From: Diorhabda sublineata
Lineage: Eukaryota; Arthropoda; Insecta; Coleoptera; Chrysomelidae
Reading direction: 5' to 3'
Assembly: GCF_026230105.1 (NCBI RefSeq)
Contig: NC_079479.1
Location: forward strand, 33,449,385 to 33,513,384
Length of the DNA: 64,000 nt
Within the stretch, counting starts at the first letter, position 1. Every line of letters starts with the position of its first letter. The position numbers were made by a program, and so were the translations under genes. The notes under the pieces were generated by a model, which ran no database searches, was not told where the DNA came from, and saw nothing but the letters and a program-made list of their open reading frames with translations. This document shows positions 24,793 to 36,193 of the stretch, in pieces.

Positions 24793-27185
24793 CTGAAATA
24801 TAAAAAATATTATTCAATAAAAGCTTTTCCTTCTTTTAGCACTAATAGATTAAGAATTAAAATGATTATTACGAAGCAAATACTACAGATACAAAAATCA
24901 AACCGACGAATAATTTGATGACGTTATTTATCATAAACCGTAATTAAATGTTTATTTGCGACAATTTTTGTTAATTAATGTACAGAAAAAGACAATGAAA
25001 TCAGTTTCCATTACTACTAATTGTCCTCAAGATCGAAAGAAGTAGACTTTGAGTATCTTGGCCAATAGGGCGAAGACTTGAGATCAGGTGATCGATGTCA
25101 CGCCACGGGAAGAGCTCTCATTGGTCGGCCATTTTGTCCATCACTATTAGTGGTATTGGGTGTGTTTATTGTTTTTCTGCTGGGTAACTACATTTTTTTG
25201 GTACACACGTTGTTATTAATTTGTTGTTAAAATGTCTAAAATAATATTGAAGCTGCACGGCATGCAAAGTTTCAAAAGTTTTTCGGTAAAAATAAAGCTT
25301 TTTTGATTAACATTACGTGGCTTTTTTGCAAGGCTAATGCATTGTTATGCTTTTAGCCATCATGAAGCTGAAAGGGTGGATGCAAATGCTGCAAATAAAG
25401 GGTATGAAAAGGATCATGCCATTGGTGATGGTTCTGAATCTGTAGGGATGTGTGTGATCTATTTATCAGACTCCAGAACACTCTGATGATGCTATGGACG
25501 TTACGAAACAGGGTTGTTTTGATTTTTCTATTATAATACTGTAATATTAAGTTGAATTTGGTTTTATTTAAGAAATTTAAATAGGGTTGTTTTGTATGGT
25601 ATGTTTCTCTGGAGTCACAAAACTTTTTTCATTGCCGACAATTATGTTGTTAGTTTTCATGAGGATTCTGTTTCTTTTTATGACCAATTTCTAATTGAAT
25701 TTGAGCTATTTTTTGTGTAATCACAGTAATTTCCAATTGCGATGGTCACGAATTGATTCTGACCAAGATTTCATTAAAAATCTTTATGTTTCATTTCATA
25801 CGTGACCCAAGAGAAACAATTTGTCAAAAAAAAACTTTTTTGTACACGTTTTCCATGTAATTTTTCTGTTGGATTCATTTTACAGCGTATCCTAATAAGA
25901 CCCCAAATAATCGGACGTATTTTTTCGGAAAAATTACTGCTAAAAGTGATTAGAAAATCTTGCAAACTGTTTTTTTACGAAAAATTTCATTACAGACAAT
26001 CAATAGTCGATCCACCCAAACAATAACTTTTTGTTACTACAAAAAATTGTATTTTTTTTATAATAAACTGTCATTCTATTGGCAAAAAATGTTGATTGCA
26101 TTAGCATGAAACTGTGGAATCCGGAACTTAGTATAGTATAAACGTGAAACACAAATGCACTAAACTACTACTGAACTATGAGTATAAATAAAGCGAAAAG
26201 ACAATATGGCGACGTAATAACTTTCTCTGAATCATAAAACTTTCGTCTTGAGAACATTACTGATGATCGTTGTTTATATTTGTGCATATGTTTCGATTTG
26301 CTTCATCCCATCTGTCGAAACGAGTTTCTTCCGAGTTTACACTTTCTTTGATAATGAATGAATGCGTAATAATGTAAATTAAACGAGGTGGTAACAAGTA
26401 CGGGACGTTATTATTGTCATTTTATCTAAACTTGTAAGAAATTGTTTGCTCGGTTGAATTAACTTTGAGTGCTACATTCAATAGAAACTCTAACCTCTAA
26501 AAATATTAAATTTGGACATTTTGTGGTTTTCTATACCTGTCAACCAGTCAATAAAAGTATTTACACTATTAATTATGAAGTTTTTTTATATATATTTCAA
26601 TTTTTATGCACGTCATGAAATTGGTCTTCAAAGATATCCAATTTGAAAACAGGCCAGTGACGTTTTGATTGAAATTCGTTTTCGATATATCGGCAGGCTT
26701 TTCATCTTCGACGGTTCACTAAATTTATACAAAGTTGTAACAACTTCAAGCCGAAAATCAGCAAAGGTCAAACATTTTTCCTACAAGCCATTAACTTTAT
26801 AAATTCTTCTTCGGAAAGGCCTTGCGTTTGTTATACTCAAGCATTTGAACCTACCACCTTGTAGAAAGAAACTGTATTTGATAGCATCCCTGATCAATAA
26901 AGTGGAAGATCATTTGTTATGTCTTATCATCCCCCATCTGTGCTTTTGGCTTGGTTGTATGCTAGATTTGCTAAGTATTTATCTTTCTAGGCTATAGTTG
27001 ACATCAGTTAACTCAACAGAACAGTATATTTGAAATATTGAATCCGGTTTCGGCGTATTGTACTGACTTAGTTCACCGTTTTGTTACAAGTATTGGTAAG
27101 TTTTTAAAGTAAGTGTCATAACATTTGAGGAAGCACCAAGAAATGGTTTGTTGGGCAGTACCACATTTTCTGAGATAGTTTCAGG
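24793..27185. other. Gene-poor stretch with a promoter-like patch
   Basis: Mostly AT-rich. At 25080-25145 a less AT-rich segment holds an inverted CCAAT box (CTCATTGGTC) and GGCCATTTTGTCC, followed on plus by ATGTCTAAAATAATATTGAA (25231) with 18 codons before a GTAAAA. A further open piece (SHHEAERVDANAANKGYEKD) lies at 25360-25420. These may be a decayed or unrecognised plus-strand gene. The missing first exon of the minus-strand secreted protein should also be in this region. Confidence 0.3.
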
Positions 27186-27189
27186 TTAT

Positions 27190-27480
27190 ATGCAAATCCA
27201 AATACACACACGCACGCGCGTGAGAAGGTCCGTTCCTCTAAGCATCCACCCCCGGATAAATCCTCGGATGGATGCGAAAAAGAACATTCCACCACCCCCT
27301 GTCAATTCGACAGGTTTTTATCCTCGTTCGCGTCGCAGTTTTTCTTCTTCTACCCTGAGTTCTATAGGAGATTCTGGAGGTTTTATCTGTTGGCTAAAAG
27401 TATATATACTCTTGCCTTCTTGCGTTTCCTTCTTCGACAAGAAAAGATCTAATCCTAGTGGTCCTTCGCCTTCTTAACAG
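27190..27480 (-). other. GC-rich island with a short coding-like stretch
   Basis: A sharp GC increase with CpGs. On minus, about 50 codons between in-frame stops read EGEGPLGLDLFLSKKETQEG, then KSIYTFSQQIKPPESPIE and LRVEEEKLRRERG, a composition much more like real protein than its surroundings. A 109-codon plus-strand ORF covers the same DNA. I recognise neither. It may be a lone exon or a transposon fragment. GTATATATAC at about 27399-27408 is TATA-like but lies inside the open stretch. Confidence 0.25.
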
Positions 27481-29130
27481 CTGATCCTGATGTACAACTC
27501 AGCGTTTGCTAGTAAAGAAATCTAAATATCTTCAATAAACTATTTTCGTGGTAAGAAATCGGAGCTAGAAACAAACGTATCAAAAGTTAAAATCCCGAAA
27601 AAACCTGTTTGCAGAAAATTCTCTTTTTGTGTTGAGATTTCTCCTGGAATCTATATGAGGCATTAAATTTTGTTAAGTATTGCATTAAAATACGTAATCG
27701 AAATTAATTTTGTTGATCTCTCTAATTTACAAAAGAAATATTTTAGAAAATTCCTTATTTTTACCGCCAAATCCCGTACTAAAGGAAAATATTTAAATAA
27801 TATAAGTGCCGGACATAAACAACCATGTCGGATTTAATTATTAAAATGCGACTTTTTCTTCAAAGTGAAATTTTAGGATGCACCTGCTGCACCCATAAAA
27901 TTATATAAACAAATTCGACATTCAAACGTTACCGACTGAAATAATTTTAAATGTTTTAAGTATTGAATTATATTGTTTTCAGTTTTCGGAATCGAAATGT
28001 CGCATTTTCTAAATGTCGGCATTCTCAAAGAAAGTCCATTTATGGAATAATAACTCTCAAGTATGACTGAATATAATTTTAGAAAGCGACTGTAAAAAAA
28101 GTATAGTTGATTACTTGAACATATAAGGCTATTTTTCACGAGTCGTTCTATTCTATTCGTTACGTATTAATGACGTATTCCAACTTGACAGCAACAATAC
28201 CAATTCATTTTTTATAATCTTGAACAAATCTATGATATTTCATTACATTATTTAAGTCATTGTATTCATATTGCAATATGTCTTGTTGGTGTTGGACAAT
28301 ATGAAATAATTGCGTGACACTTTCTTTAAAGATCATAGACAATTAGATTTTATCATGCACCTATTAATATCTATGTAGTTCTGATTGAAGATCTATGATC
28401 GTAAGCAGACAGTTGACAGTTGGCTCTTCAGTTGTTTATCTAGATATTCAAATAATAATTTATTTCGTATTACAAAGTTTTATTAGATAATAAAGAGTTA
28501 TTTTCATTTGTTTTCTTTAAGAATTAAATTAGGACCGTATCACTAATTAAATCTTCTTATTATCGGCTTCTTAATGAAAGGAAACAGTAGCTGTCCAAAT
28601 TACGCTAATTAAAAAAACATTATACGTATATTTTAGCTTACTTACGCAATTGTAAAGGATGCTGAATAATTATAAAATCTCAATGATCAACTCCATATCA
28701 TACAGGGTGTGTTAGATGAATAGGTTGGAAATAAAACCTCATAAACTAGAGTCAACTCGACTTAATTCGGTTCTAATGAGTATATGAATGTTATCTGCTT
28801 AAAATTTTTAACTTGAAAATGAAAATAAAGAAATTTATAAATAAAATTAAAAAAAATTTGACTATTTTGCATGTACAGTTACTGTTTGAAAATAATTGTG
28901 GGTTCCAGACGACGAGAAACAGCAAAAACCAACGATAAAGTCCAAAAAAATCATTAAATGGTTGTGGATGACTGTTTTATTAATGTTTTAGAGATTTCAG
29001 CTGCACTTTTCTCATTAAATTGTTGATAAGAACATATAACAGTATTAATATTAGATAAGGACGAGAGTAATTCTGCAAACACGAGTATTGAACATTTTCA
29101 AATGTTTTATGGAGAGTTTAAACCAAATTT
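27481..29130. other. Intergenic AT-rich, nothing recognised
   Basis: No gene or defined repeat. ACAGGGTGTGTTAGATGAAT near 28704 resembles the CAGGGTGT start of some insect DNA transposons, but no matching opposite end was found. Confidence 0.4.
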
Positions 29131-29134
29131 TTTC

Positions 29135-29260
29135 GTTGAATTATGATACAAGATGGAACTTGGATCAACTACTACAATTTTGAAGCGAAAGAACAGTCTA
29201 ATAGTGAATCGAAAAGCTTTAAAACAGTTTTCCGATGATGGGATAATTATGAATCAAGGA
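29135..29260 (+). mobile_element. Short mariner transposase relic
   Basis: The frame reads IQDGTWINYYNFEAKEQSNS then KSFKTVFR, resembling the segment around the first catalytic Asp of mariner transposase (DETWIYYYDPETKEQS ... KKFKT). The catalytic residue itself is altered and nothing else of the element is legible. Confidence 0.45.
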
Positions 29261-30200
29261 AAACTATTTAGCATCAATATTCGAAGAATTTGAACATGAA
29301 AATTATGAAATTTGAAACAAATATGTTTGTACATCAATATTTTCATCGAAAATAAATGGTAGTAGATCAATTTTTTAATTTATATACATTTGTAAAGAGA
29401 TAGTTAACAATGAATATTCAAATGATGTAACTAGACATTTTACGTTTCATTAAATAATTTGAACATTCGAATTACATGCATTGTCTGAAAATATGCAAAC
29501 TAGTTAACATATTTATGAAACGTACTTAAATAAAAAGATAATTAATTATATAAATAATTATGAAAAAAAAATGGATTAGGCAAGTTTTATTAGACTACAT
29601 TCACAATCCTTGATCTGATAATTTTTGTTTTTTTTTGATAGTTTTTCCCATGTCCTCTCCACGTAATTCCTATTATTATCTTTTTGTAATATGGTAATAA
29701 GACATATATTTTTTGAAATACCTATACACATAACCAATTAATCGGTCGTTATAATGAAAGATCAATAAATCATTATAATAAATGAGAGTGAAAAGAAATC
29801 TTATGATTGTTTTTGAAAACACGTTCGCTGAAGTAATTAATTGCAATTTCACTCAATTTATCGTGTGGAAATTGAGCAATTGATTTTGAATAAATATATG
29901 ACTTTTTTTCTCACGACTATCTCTCAATATAACGTTTTATAAATAAAAGAAACTAACACATTATTGTAGAAAATTACTTTTAATCTTAGATAAATTTCAT
30001 TATCAATTTTCTAAAATATAAAGGTATGAATAAACCTCATTCCAAGATTATGTCTACACATATTTAACTTATATTCTTCATTTCAAGGTCATTCTGAGGA
30101 TATAAATATAACTTGTCTTCATTTAGATATGTTCTGATCTCATTCCATATATTTCTATTTTAACCTTTGTCGTCTTATTTATGCTATACACGCGCAAAAG
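29261..30200. other. Intergenic AT-rich, nothing recognised
   Basis: Very AT-rich, stops in every frame, no repeat structure seen. Confidence 0.45.
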
Positions 30201-30204
30201 TATG

Positions 30205-30660
30205 ACAAACGTTTCTCCAGTGCCATCTGGTGACAAATTAATTATATCGTGTACAATCTTTTGTTTCGAACAGTTGTTCGCGCCGAATCAATGCAACGCC
30301 ACCTACCTTACTGATTTAAGAATGTGAATTTTCCAGGCTTGAATTCATACATAACAACTCATTCAGTCGATCCAGCCGTTTAGTTGCGGATTAGGTAAAT
30401 AACCTAGATACTGACTGCATCGCCATCTGCCGGGCTGATTTGTAAATCTAAATCAATCAGGCCCCCACTTGTTTAGCCCCAGCTGTTTAGTAGGAGTATA
30501 GATAAATAATCTGGATACCGACTGTAGCGGATTTGTGAATCTAAACCATTCAGGGCGCCACCCAAACGCATACAAAAAAATTCATTCAAATCGGTCCAGC
30601 CGTTTTGTAGGAGCTCAATGACATACACACGTACAGTAGAAGTTGAGGTAATTTCACTTT
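30205..30660. repeat. Dispersed repeat, two partial tandem copies
   Basis: Two similar segments, about 30362-30455 and 30475-30555, share the order 'CCAGCCGTTTAGT ... TAAATAACCTAGATACTGACTG ... GATTTGTAAATCTAAA.CATTCAGG'. They are followed by CAAATCGGTCCAGCCGTTTT with AGGAGCTCAATGACA, wording common at the 3' ends of insect non-LTR elements and their SINEs. No coding sequence. Confidence 0.55.
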
Positions 30661-30850
30661 TTGATGGTATCCAGAGGAGGTTTATAGCTTTCTCCTAAGT
30701 TTGTAATCAATATACAAAAAAAAAGTAGAATCATGTTTATTCTGTTTTATAATGGTAATTTCAAGCTCTTGTTTCGACGTTTCAAGATATTTTATGTTTG
30801 TCTTGTGTTTTATATTCTGTTTTCTGATAAATCGTCCCGATCTTAGGTGT

Positions 30851-31598
30851 TTAGTTAGGTTAGGTTAGATTAGGTTAGGTTTGGAACGCCAGCGACAAGG
30901 ACGTGTGGCTTCACAAACTACTACCAGATATTACGCCGTGGTATGAGAGATCCTGTGGTGAAATTGGATACTATTTGACCCAAACAATGACAGCCCATGG
31001 CTCCTTCCAAAGTTATGTTAGGAGAGTAGGTAAAGCTGAAAATGACCTCTGCTTATACTGTAGCTCGGAGATAGATAATGCAGAGCACACAATTTTCAGA
31101 TGTCCTGCGTGGCCGGATATTAGAAACTTGTCTGAAATAACAGTAAGAGCTGAGTTACGACCAGAAAATATAGTGCAGATCATGATGGAAGCAGATTTTA
31201 AATGGGAGTATGGTGGAAAAAATTCTAAAAAGAAAGGAACAGGACAGTAGACAAAGAGGTCCAAACACACAGCAACATTAGAAGATAATAGATAGACCCG
31301 AACTCCTCATCCCTGCATGCAGCAGGGGACGTAGGGAGCAAAACAGAAAAGAAGGAACCACAAGAAAGACAGCTCATCACTATGAAGAAATATTTGTTAA
31401 TGGTGCCATAATGACTAATGAGCGGAGTTAAGATGAAAGCGACTAACAGAGGACATACAACCCGTCCGAGCCCCACCGCGACGCAGGAACCCGCAGTGGA
31501 GGTGAAAGTTTCCCAGCAAAACTATTTGCTGTGGAAGTGCGATAAGTCGTTATTTAAAAACAAAAAAAAAGGTTAGTTTAGGTTAGGTTAGGTTTAGT
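30851..31598 (+). mobile_element. R1-clade-like LINE 3' end flanked by TTAGG repeats
   Basis: The frame from 30883 reads DVWLHKLLPDITPWYERSCG, EIGYYLTQTMTAHGSFQSYV, then CLYCSSEIDNAEHTIFRC, the C-terminal part of an R1/TRAS/SART-type ORF2 with its CCHC zinc knuckle, to a stop at 31250. A structured GC-richer 3' UTR follows, ending in an A-rich tail at about 31556-31570. Degenerate TTAGG repeats abut both sides: 30851-30882 and 31571-31598 (GGTTAGTTTAGGTTAGGTTA). The element is 5'-truncated to about 690 bp. Some R1-clade families insert specifically into telomeric TTAGG arrays. Confidence 0.75.
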
Positions 31599-31689
31599 AG
31601 AAATTCAGTTTTAATACACACATTTTCTAAAAAAAGACTCAAAATCAACACGATTTATGAAGTAAAACATATAAAAAGGTCTAATGTGT

Positions 31690-32025
31690 AAAATGTATTA
31701 GATATCGTAGAATCCTGGATACCATGGACTGCCAAAGTGAGGAATGAGGATATTCTCAGGCGTATCAATAAAGACCGTGAACTCTTTAACATCGTGAAGA
31801 AACGAAATATTGCATATCTTGGCCACATAATGCGAGGCCATAAATATCAATTCCTTCAGCTGATAGTCGAGGGCAAGATGGAAGGTAAGAGAGGATTGGG
31901 AAGGAAGAGGATGTCATAGTTACGGATCGTGAGGCAGTGGACGGGTATACAAGATATTCAGACATTGATCCATACCGCTAGAGATAGAGAAGCCATGAAA
32001 AATGTGGTCGCGAACATCCATTAAC
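31690..32025 (+). mobile_element. RTE-like LINE C-terminal fragment
   Basis: The frame reads RRILDTMDCQSEE-like wording shifting into RNEDILRRINKDRELFNIVK, KRNIAYLGHIMRGHKYQFLQ, LIVEGKMEGKRGLGRKRMS and, after a frame break, QWTGIQDIQTLIHTARDREA. This is the C-terminal region of endonuclease/reverse-transcriptase LINEs of the RTE type. A related fragment is at about 49640-49800. Truncated and broken. Confidence 0.7.
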
Positions 32026-32964
32026 TACGAATTGAAAAAAATTAAACACTTGAAAATAATAATTCTATTATGTTCAAGTAGCAAGTAAAACGGTTCTTTG
32101 GGACTTTCAAAAGAATTCTAGAATAGATGAAAGGTGAAAAATAGTAGGAGAAACTCTCTCCAACTAAAAATTAATATTTTTTATTCATAATTTGTTCATT
32201 AAATATTTCTATGATTTTCGTCACAACTATATTAACATATTATAAGAACATCCTCAATAAATCTTAAATTTTCAACAGATATAGTTGTTTTAAGAGCTGG
32301 TTTTATATAATTTTAATAAGATGATTTTCAATATCTTATGCAATAATTATATCATTGAAAAATGTGAAAGTTTTTTTATGTACCAATATCATTAAAAAAT
32401 TGAATGAAAAAATTGAATGGAAATCATGGAAAGAGAATCATCGTTCACTATTTACAAAATGTTTCCTAGACGTATGTAACACGAAGGCAGTATAACCAAG
32501 CTGAAGTTCTAAAAGCCCATCAGAAGTCTCAGTCATCTTATAATGCTGACTACAGGTCCGAGATCTAAGCTGAATCAAAGCGATTTGAGAATTAGAAGCC
32601 TACTGCTCCAGCAAGGTCACCACAAAATTTCTGGCTGTGGAATATTCGATGAAACAAGAGCAACGACAAAAAAGATGTGGAAGAAACATTCGTAATGTGA
32701 TATAACAGATCATAAAGCGATGGATCCACAAGCTAATAAGGTTGAAGGGCTGAAGGGAAGCACATAACGATCTTATCAAGATAAAATTGTATTTCCGTAG
32801 TTTTCTAAAACAGAATAGACCAATATATGTCTTTCTGGTAGGAAGAGGATTAGAGATAACACACTCTTAATATATGAGATGATTTAACCCTGAGATAATC
32901 ATCGAAAAATAAATGAGAACAAGCAGACCTAGAGCTGTGTAAGCACTTTTATGCTGGTCATACT

Positions 32965-33420
32965 CAATCTTCTTCTTAGAGCATGGCAAAACTCTCTATA
33001 TCTTGAGCTAGTCTTTAAATAACTGTCCTGCTTCTCTTATTCCAGTCCATTTTCTGATATTCTTCTACCAAGAGGCTTGTTTCCGGCTATCACGCATTAT
33101 GTGTCCCAAATAAGCTATTTCCGGCATTTGTTTTCTTAGCGTGCCGCATCTACTCCCTTTGACGTTGACGATCAGCATGGCAAAGCTCTCTATATCTTGA
33201 GCTAGTCTTTAAATAACTGTCCTGCTTCTCTCATTCCATATTCTTCAACCAAGAGGCTTGTTTCCTTCCAATTCCTCTACGACCTTCAACTTCACCTATC
33301 ATAATCAACTGGAGGATATTAAGCCGGCTACAACGCATTATATGTCCCAAATAAACTATTTTCCAGCATTTAATGTTATCCACTAACCGCATTTGTTTGC
33401 ATAGAGGTCCACGGTATCCA
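32965..33420 (-). mobile_element. Decayed LINE tail with an internal direct duplication
   Basis: About 115 bp at 32972-33086 recurs at 33174-33290 (shared GCAAA.CTCTCTATATCTTG, ACTGTCCTGCTTCTC, CAAGAGGCTTGTTTCC). Read on minus the copies end like a LINE C-terminus with stops. A third partial echo (CATTATATGTCCCAAATAAA) continues to 33420. No intact ORF. Confidence 0.5.
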
Positions 33421-35550
33421 TACTCAATAATACCATGAAATCAACGTGGAATAGGTAGGAAGTGATTAAATGCAACTTTATAAAGAACCTATGAGGATAA
33501 GAAGAGACAGGAAGACAGGAAATGTCCGTAGCCTGTCAATAAGTGATACTTAAACATGAGATCCTTCCAATGGAAGGAATAAGTTGTTTTATTGTTGTGG
33601 TATCCCGTCGTGGCGAGGTTCAGGTATAACACATATTACGAGGACCTAAATCTACTAGATTTTATGATATTAAGAAGAATGCAGTACATAATTGGAAGGA
33701 AGTAATAGTGGAGGAAAATAATAAAATTTTCTAAAAAACTGATGACTGTCATTTGGATATAAATCTCGCTTTAAACTGCGATTTGATCTCGTCATCGTTA
33801 GGTGAAACGGAAATCGGCAGTTTTTTATGTATCGATAATGTAGCAGTCTAATTTCGCTTGTTGTTTGTTAGACTAGGTATGCCACAACATGCGATATTTG
33901 AAATAAAAGTTGCCAGAAATTGATGTAGGTAGAAATATTTATAAAACTAAATTAAAGAGAATAATTTTGAGTGAAATGAAACTTGTATTCTTTAGTCAAG
34001 ATGAGTAAAAAAGCGAATGATCGTGGGAAACATTATTCGATTGTCATCTAAACGAAATTAATCGTGCTAGAAAGCATTTATGGGTAAGTACGTGTAGGTC
34101 ATATCTACGAACTAATCTAAATTCTTCTTACATTTAATTAAACACGATCATCATTTTGATTTTCATAATACAAGTAGGGAAAGAGTATCTTGTTTATTTG
34201 ATAAACGATTCTTGTTGTGGATTACAAAATTTCATAGTTCTCTGGTGGAAAAAAATGCTGCTGCTAGCTTAAAGAGACATTTCCTCGATGGAAAATTGTA
34301 CTTCAGTTATTCATAAAAGTGAAATATACCAAATGCAACATTATTAATTTGATAGACAGAGATTGTTTAGATCAGATCTTTCAGGTCGCAGAAAATCTAT
34401 TTATCTATACATCTGTGTCTCATAGTCGTTGTGAAAACATTTTTATTCATTCATTTTCATGTCTTTTTATAAATCATGTCTTTTTATAAATTATGATATG
34501 CTTTGAAGAATAACTAACTATTAACAGATGAATTTGTAGCTGGTGGCTTTTTTGAACCTTGTATGGGTATACGATATGAATCGTTTTCTAATTTTGCTAA
34601 AGATTTGCTAAACAAGAAACGAAAACGCCCAAAGGTTGAATGTCAAATGTTAGCTTTCTCCTCACAATAACTATCGATTACTAAAGTAGTGACACTATAT
34701 GATAATGATACGACGAACATTTAAAATTTCACGTTTTTTTCTCAAACGGTCACCAATGGGCAATTCCTAAAAAATTCTACAAAATATCAAATTAAAACGG
34801 AATTAAATCATTTCCAATTTGCTAAGACAATATAAATTTATATAGTAGTTGTATATTGATGAAAGAGTCTGGGAGACTCTTTAGGTTATTTTTGGGGTGG
34901 GATAAGGCCATTTTAATTCGTGATATATTTCAAAAATAGCCCTAATATATGAACGATTCTTATTCAGGGCTGGGATTGTGGTTGTTTTTTAGGCAGAGGT
35001 TTCGAAAGTAAGGAGAATAGACAAAATAAATTGTCTATGCGTACGCAACGCGCGATATCCCTCGCACGACGTGACGTCACGTTGGAATCAAAATGTGGAG
35101 TCTAATGTATGCTGTATACCTGTTTTATTTTTAAAATATTTGATGCAAATATATATCTATACATATATATGTATTATTTATATTGTTATTGAATATAAAT
35201 ATTCAAAACCAGACTGAAACTTCTGTTAACTTAAATCTGTTCGACGTTTACTAAATCGGCCGATAAATTATATTCGAAAATATAAACTTTCAGTGAAGTG
35301 AAGTGAGAAAATTATTGTGTTTCGTAATTATATATCGAGCGAACTAGAAGAAAATAGATTTATGTGAATGTTTTCTCGTTTGTTAACATAATATAATTGT
35401 ATCTATAATCAAGATGTTTCAAAAACATGGCTGACTTGTGAAATTATTTAAAAATAATAGAATTATATCAAACTTTAGTCCACTACACGATATACTGGGA
35501 ACCGAATACGCCCAAAAACAACAAATATTTGTATCAATTAGATGATCTAC
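33421..35550. other. Gene-poor stretch with a CRE palindrome
   Basis: No gene called. A CpG-bearing segment at 35035-35100 contains TGACGTCA (35072-35079). About 34895-35010 is similar in wording to 47100-47190 (GTGGGAT.A.GC, TAGCCCTAATAT, GGGC.GG.ATTGTGGT), so both are copies of an unidentified dispersed repeat. Confidence 0.4.
35072..35079. promoter_or_regulatory. Full CRE palindrome (TGACGTCA)
   Basis: A perfect 8-bp CREB/ATF site within ACGACGTGACGTCACGTTGG, in an unusually CpG-dense patch for this window (GCGTACGCAACGCGCGATAT just upstream). It suggests a promoter or enhancer of a gene not visible here. A chance match is possible. Confidence 0.35.
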
Positions 35551-35554
35551 GGTG

Positions 35555-36193
35555 TACGAGGATCGTTCCAAAAGTACCTGGTCTGACCTAGAGATGGGGG
35601 TAGTTGCTTGAAAAATATCACTCTAATAGAAAGTACATTATCTATTCAGCATATGTATCAAGAAGTATTTACTAAACAGCCATCAATGGTGAACAAAAAT
35701 TGGTCATCGCCCAAATGAGGTAACGACGCCAGAAATGTTGAAGAAAATCCTCAAAATGGTACTGGATGATCGTCGATTGAAAGTGCGTGAGTTAGCAGAC
35801 ATAGTAGGCATTTAAAAATGCGCTAATTAACTGGAAATTTGGCGCGTTTGCTTATAATGGAACAAAAACAGCATCGTCATGAACTTGGATGAAACGTGGG
35901 TCCATCACTTAACACCCGAAACAAAATAACAATCAAAATGATGAACTGAAATTGGAGAACCAGCTCCAGAGGAAGTAAAGAACGTTCTATCTTCAAGCAA
36001 GGTCAGGATGTAGGGAAAGCGTGGGATAATTTGGATTGACTATCTTGAAAAAGCAAAAACTATCAACGGCGAATATTATGCTTATTGCAAAGTTTGAGCG
36101 AAAAAATCAAGTAAAAACGGCAGCTTTTCCAAAATTTTCGCGTTTTCTTTGTTGGGTCAAGTATTTCTGAGACCATGGTTGTAAAGGCCGTGA
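35555..36193 (+). mobile_element. Mariner copy, internally deleted
   Basis: Starts at 35555 with TACGAGGATCGTTCCAAAAG and continues with fragments of the transposase: helix-turn-helix part, NLDETWVHHLTPETK, then the QSKW.TEIGEPAPEEVK-like, IWIDYLEKAKTINGEYYAYC and a degenerate right end near 36166-36193 (CAAGTATTTCTGAGACCATG). It is much shorter than a full 1.3-kb mariner and frame-broken. Same family as 5055-5633, 20554-20685 and 45184-45530. Confidence 0.8.

Noticed and set aside
27148..27477. 109-codon plus-strand ORF in the GC island
   Set aside because: Composition (runs of Ser, Pro, Arg) fits the antisense of the more protein-like minus-strand stretch; no motif recognised.
30851..31598. 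TTAGG blocks as a real chromosome end
   Set aside because: Blocks are short, degenerate and followed by tens of kilobases of ordinary sequence and genes; interstitial remnant is the better reading.
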